From: an uncultured Lachnospiraceae bacterium
Lineage (GTDB): Bacteria; Bacillota_A; Clostridia; Lachnospirales; Lachnospiraceae
DNA: 15,783 nucleotides
Direction of reading: 5' to 3'
Assembly: GCA_910588595.1 (NCBI GenBank)
Contig: CAJUQU010000067.1
Location: forward strand, 1 to 15,783
Positions within the stretch are counted from its first letter, which is position 1. Each line of letters opens with the position of its first letter. Under the pieces are notes generated by a model. It did not search any database. It was not told where the DNA came from and saw nothing but the letters and a program-made list of their open reading frames with translations. Shown here piece after piece: positions 14,402-15,783 of the stretch. The position numbers and the translations under genes are program-made.

Positions 14402-14780
14402 ATGAAGCATAAAAGACTGAACAGAGACGGCTGGGGTTTCCAGTACTATCCCTATTACCAGATGCGGATCGATCATGAGCTGTTCCATGGGACCGCCTGC
14501 CTGATCCGATTGACGGACGGTGAAGAAAACTACTGGGAAACGCCGAAAGCCGGAGGGCGATGTAAAGATCGACGACCGCGACGAGCTGGATGACGCGTAC
14601 CAGTCAGGGGAACTCACCAGGGAGCAGTACGATGCCGCCCTGAATGAATGCGATCTGATCCTCCGCGATCTGTGTGCTGATATCCCCAAGACGGATGCCT
14701 GGTGCGCAGCTGTCAGACAGATCGTCGAAGATCAGGCTGCCGTCACTCATACTTTTTCCCCACAACATAGACCGGAATAA
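14402..14780 (+). pseudogene. DUF402-like gene broken by internal deletion and frame change
   Basis: Two fragments in different frames look like the two ends of one protein. From the ATG at 14402 (AAAGGA nine bases upstream) the N-terminal part reads MKHKRLNRDGWGF and continues to about WETPKAG (46-51). At 14549-14554 the match switches frame, and the second part reads PEGDVKIDDRDELDDAY, then SGELTREQYDAALNECDLIL and a C-terminus near IVEDQA. The latter strongly recalls the C-terminal half of clostridial DUF402 proteins (LD-VVTP-GDVKI-D-DEL). The middle of the domain is missing. The junction sequence ACGCCGAAAGCCGGAG holds short repeats of GCCG, suggesting deletion between short homologies. 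The first frame ends at 14593 and the second at 14780, overlapping the tail of the convergent XRE gene. A 66-residue product could still be made. Family assignment is from memory; the frame change is directly visible. Confidence 0.7.
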
Positions 14781-15495
14781 ATATACCGCCGAGCGTGACG
14801 GGAAGCACAAAGATGAACTCCCAAAACCACATTTCCGACAAAAAAGACACCAGGAACGCATTTACCAGCGGATACACCGTCATGCAAACGATCGCCCAGA
14901 TGCGCCCTGTGTTCAGAATATGCTGCCAGTTCCTGTTGTTGAACGCCAGACCGGGGAAACTCATCTCAAACCACATATCGCTGTATACGCAGATACGGTT
15001 TTCGTCGTAGTACGACGGCAGTTTCATGACCGCCAAAAAGCAGTAATACGCCCCAAACATAACGCTTAACCCTGTGATCAAAAACAGCCCTGTCGTCGCA
15101 TAGCCCTGCAGCAGACTGACAATCAACTCGATACAGCATACGATCAGAGAAAGGACATAGATCCTCCCCCATTTGTTTTTGACCTGATACACCCTGACAG
15201 GTTTCTGCTCCGGATAAGAGATTGCCGTCTTTACCACACTCTCCACCAGCTCGGAATCCATCTCATCCGCCTGCTCCATGCGCTGGCACATCAAAAGCTC
15301 TGTCACCGTGATACCAAACAGATCCGCGATCGGGATCAGCAGGGCTGTATCAGGAATGCTGACGCCTGTCTCCCATTTGCTGACAGCCTTGTCGGAAATG
15401 AAGAGCTGCTGCGCGAGCTCTTTCTGCGTGAGCCCCTTCTCTTTGCGGAGCGATGCGACAAACGCCCCAAACTTTTGTTTGTCAATCTCATACAT
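14743..15495 (-). CDS. XRE-family transcriptional regulator with membrane C-terminal domain
   Basis: The 250-residue protein has an N-terminal helix-turn-helix (about 8-65) with LRKEKGLTQKELAQQLFISDKAVSKWETG, typical of Cro/C1 (XRE) regulators, and an acidic linker (70-105). Four hydrophobic segments follow (about 110-128, 132-157, 198-220, 225-246). The stretch between the second and third, with FPGLAFNNRNWQHILNTGRI, resembles the end of SdpI-like or related small membrane domains, but I am not sure. The ATG at 15495 has GGAGG ten bases upstream; an in-frame start at 15522 lacks a site. It is a DNA-binding protein probably anchored at the membrane. Its targets are unknown; nothing ties it to the antiporter operon. 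Its 3' end overlaps the end of the convergent broken gene. Confidence 0.85.
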   Translation of the reverse strand: MYEIDKQKFGAFVASLRKEKGLTQKELAQQLFISDKAVSKWETGVSIPDTALLIPIADLFGITVTELLMCQRMEQADEMDSELVESVVKTAISYPEQKPVRVYQVKNKWGRIYVLSLIVCCIELIVSLLQGYATTGLFLITGLSVMFGAYYCFLAVMKLPSYYDENRICVYSDMWFEMSFPGLAFNNRNWQHILNTGRIWAIVCMTVYPLVNAFLVSFLSEMWFWEFIFVLPVTLGGIFIPVYVVGKKYE

Positions 15496-15531
15496 AACTG
15501 TTAATCCTCCTTGCCGCCTCAAATAGAAATG

Positions 15532-15555
15532 AAAAACGCAGTCTTTTGCGTTTTT
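15532..15555. terminator. Perfect hairpin, bidirectional terminator-like or leader structure
   Basis: AAAAACGCA (15532-15540) and TGCGTTTTT (15547-15555) form a 9-bp perfect stem with a six-base loop. Being flanked by an A-run on one side and a T-run on the other, it could stop transcription in either direction. It lies 37-60 bases upstream of the XRE start, so for that gene it could be in the 5' leader. The GC part of the stem is only four pairs, so termination may be weak. Confidence 0.45.
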
Positions 15556-15705
15556 CCTGTCATCTCGTTATCATTTTACTGTGTGAACCTGCTAAATGCA
15601 ATCGATTGACAGTAGAGTGCCGTAAAATGGCGGCTTCCGCTCGATGAAGGCGTAAACAGCAACAGTTTTTGCACACCAAATGCTTTTTCTCCGTGGCGGA
15701 TCCTG

Positions 15706-15734
15706 TTGCGTACAGGCAGTTGATATGATATACT
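15706..15734 (+). promoter_or_regulatory. Candidate sigma-A promoter
   Basis: TTGCGT (15706-15711) and TATACT (15729-15734) are separated by exactly 17 bases. Transcription would start near 15741 and lead into AAAGGAAG at about 15750-15757, followed by a possible start codon at 15767. It would drive a plus-strand gene that begins at the window edge. Confidence 0.5.
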
Positions 15735-15766
15735 GAGGACACAAACGGGAAAGGAAGCATACTTTA

Positions 15767-15783
15767 TTGGAAATACAAGACAA
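15767..15783 (+). CDS. Possible first codons of a gene cut by the window edge
   Basis: A TTG at 15767 lies about nine bases after the ribosome-site-like AAAGGAAG and about 26 bases after the predicted transcription start. The five full codons read MEIQD. This is too little to identify a product; support comes only from the promoter, ribosome site and open frame. Confidence 0.25.

Noticed and set aside
14160..14402. 80-codon open frame on the minus strand in the AT-rich region
   Set aside because: No ribosome site, low-complexity AT-driven composition, and it covers the promoter region of the divergent genes.
15560..15783. Short minus-strand open frames at the right edge
   Set aside because: Two overlapping frames of about 65 codons with cysteine/histidine-rich, motif-free translations; they run against the plus-strand promoter and show no start signal.

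Overview
The window looks like a chromosomal piece of a gut-type Clostridia, most probably Lachnospiraceae. Supporting signs are strong AGGAGG-type ribosome sites before nearly every gene, moderate GC, an ECF sigma/DUF4367-type pair, a DUF402-type relic and a MobA/MobL relaxase relic of the kind carried by clostridial integrative elements. The family assignment is inference, since no marker gene is present.

Left edge (1-2067): the window opens in the 3' part of a relaxase gene on the minus strand. It has lost its N-terminal catalytic region and carries an in-frame amber stop. Next to it, on the plus strand, are an ECF sigma factor gene with a plausible autoregulated promoter and a single-pass membrane protein gene one base downstream (probable anti-sigma factor). 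This pair meets a tandem-domain PPK2 polyphosphate kinase gene (pap) tail to tail, with overlapping stop codons.

Centre (3667-13410, minus strand): a compact ten-gene operon of membrane proteins. In transcription order it encodes MrpE, MrpF, MrpG, a stand-alone MbhD/DUF4040 protein, an MbhE-MrpB fusion with a long charged N-terminus, MrpC, and then four large antiporter-type subunits (505, 512, 502 and 743 aa). The first seven genes follow the order of archaeal membrane-bound hydrogenase genes mbhA to mbhH. The hydrogenase genes are absent, and three more NuoL/M/N-type subunits stand in their place. Ordinary Mrp antiporters have two such subunits and complex I has three. I see no NuoH-like, iron-sulfur, hydrogenase or dehydrogenase subunit. 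The best reading is a stand-alone cation/proton antiporter-like complex with four ion-pumping units; this is the most unusual system in the window. pap lies 133 bases downstream on the same strand and may share the transcript.

Right part (13472-15783): trmB (tRNA m7G46 methyltransferase) lies just upstream of the operon on the same strand. An AT-rich divergent region separates it from a DUF402-type gene broken by an internal deletion with a frame change. The broken gene overlaps the tail of a convergent gene for an XRE regulator with a membrane C-terminal domain. The last bases hold a hairpin, a good sigma-A-type promoter and perhaps the first codons of another plus-strand gene.

No tRNA, rRNA, CRISPR array or intact insertion sequence was seen.
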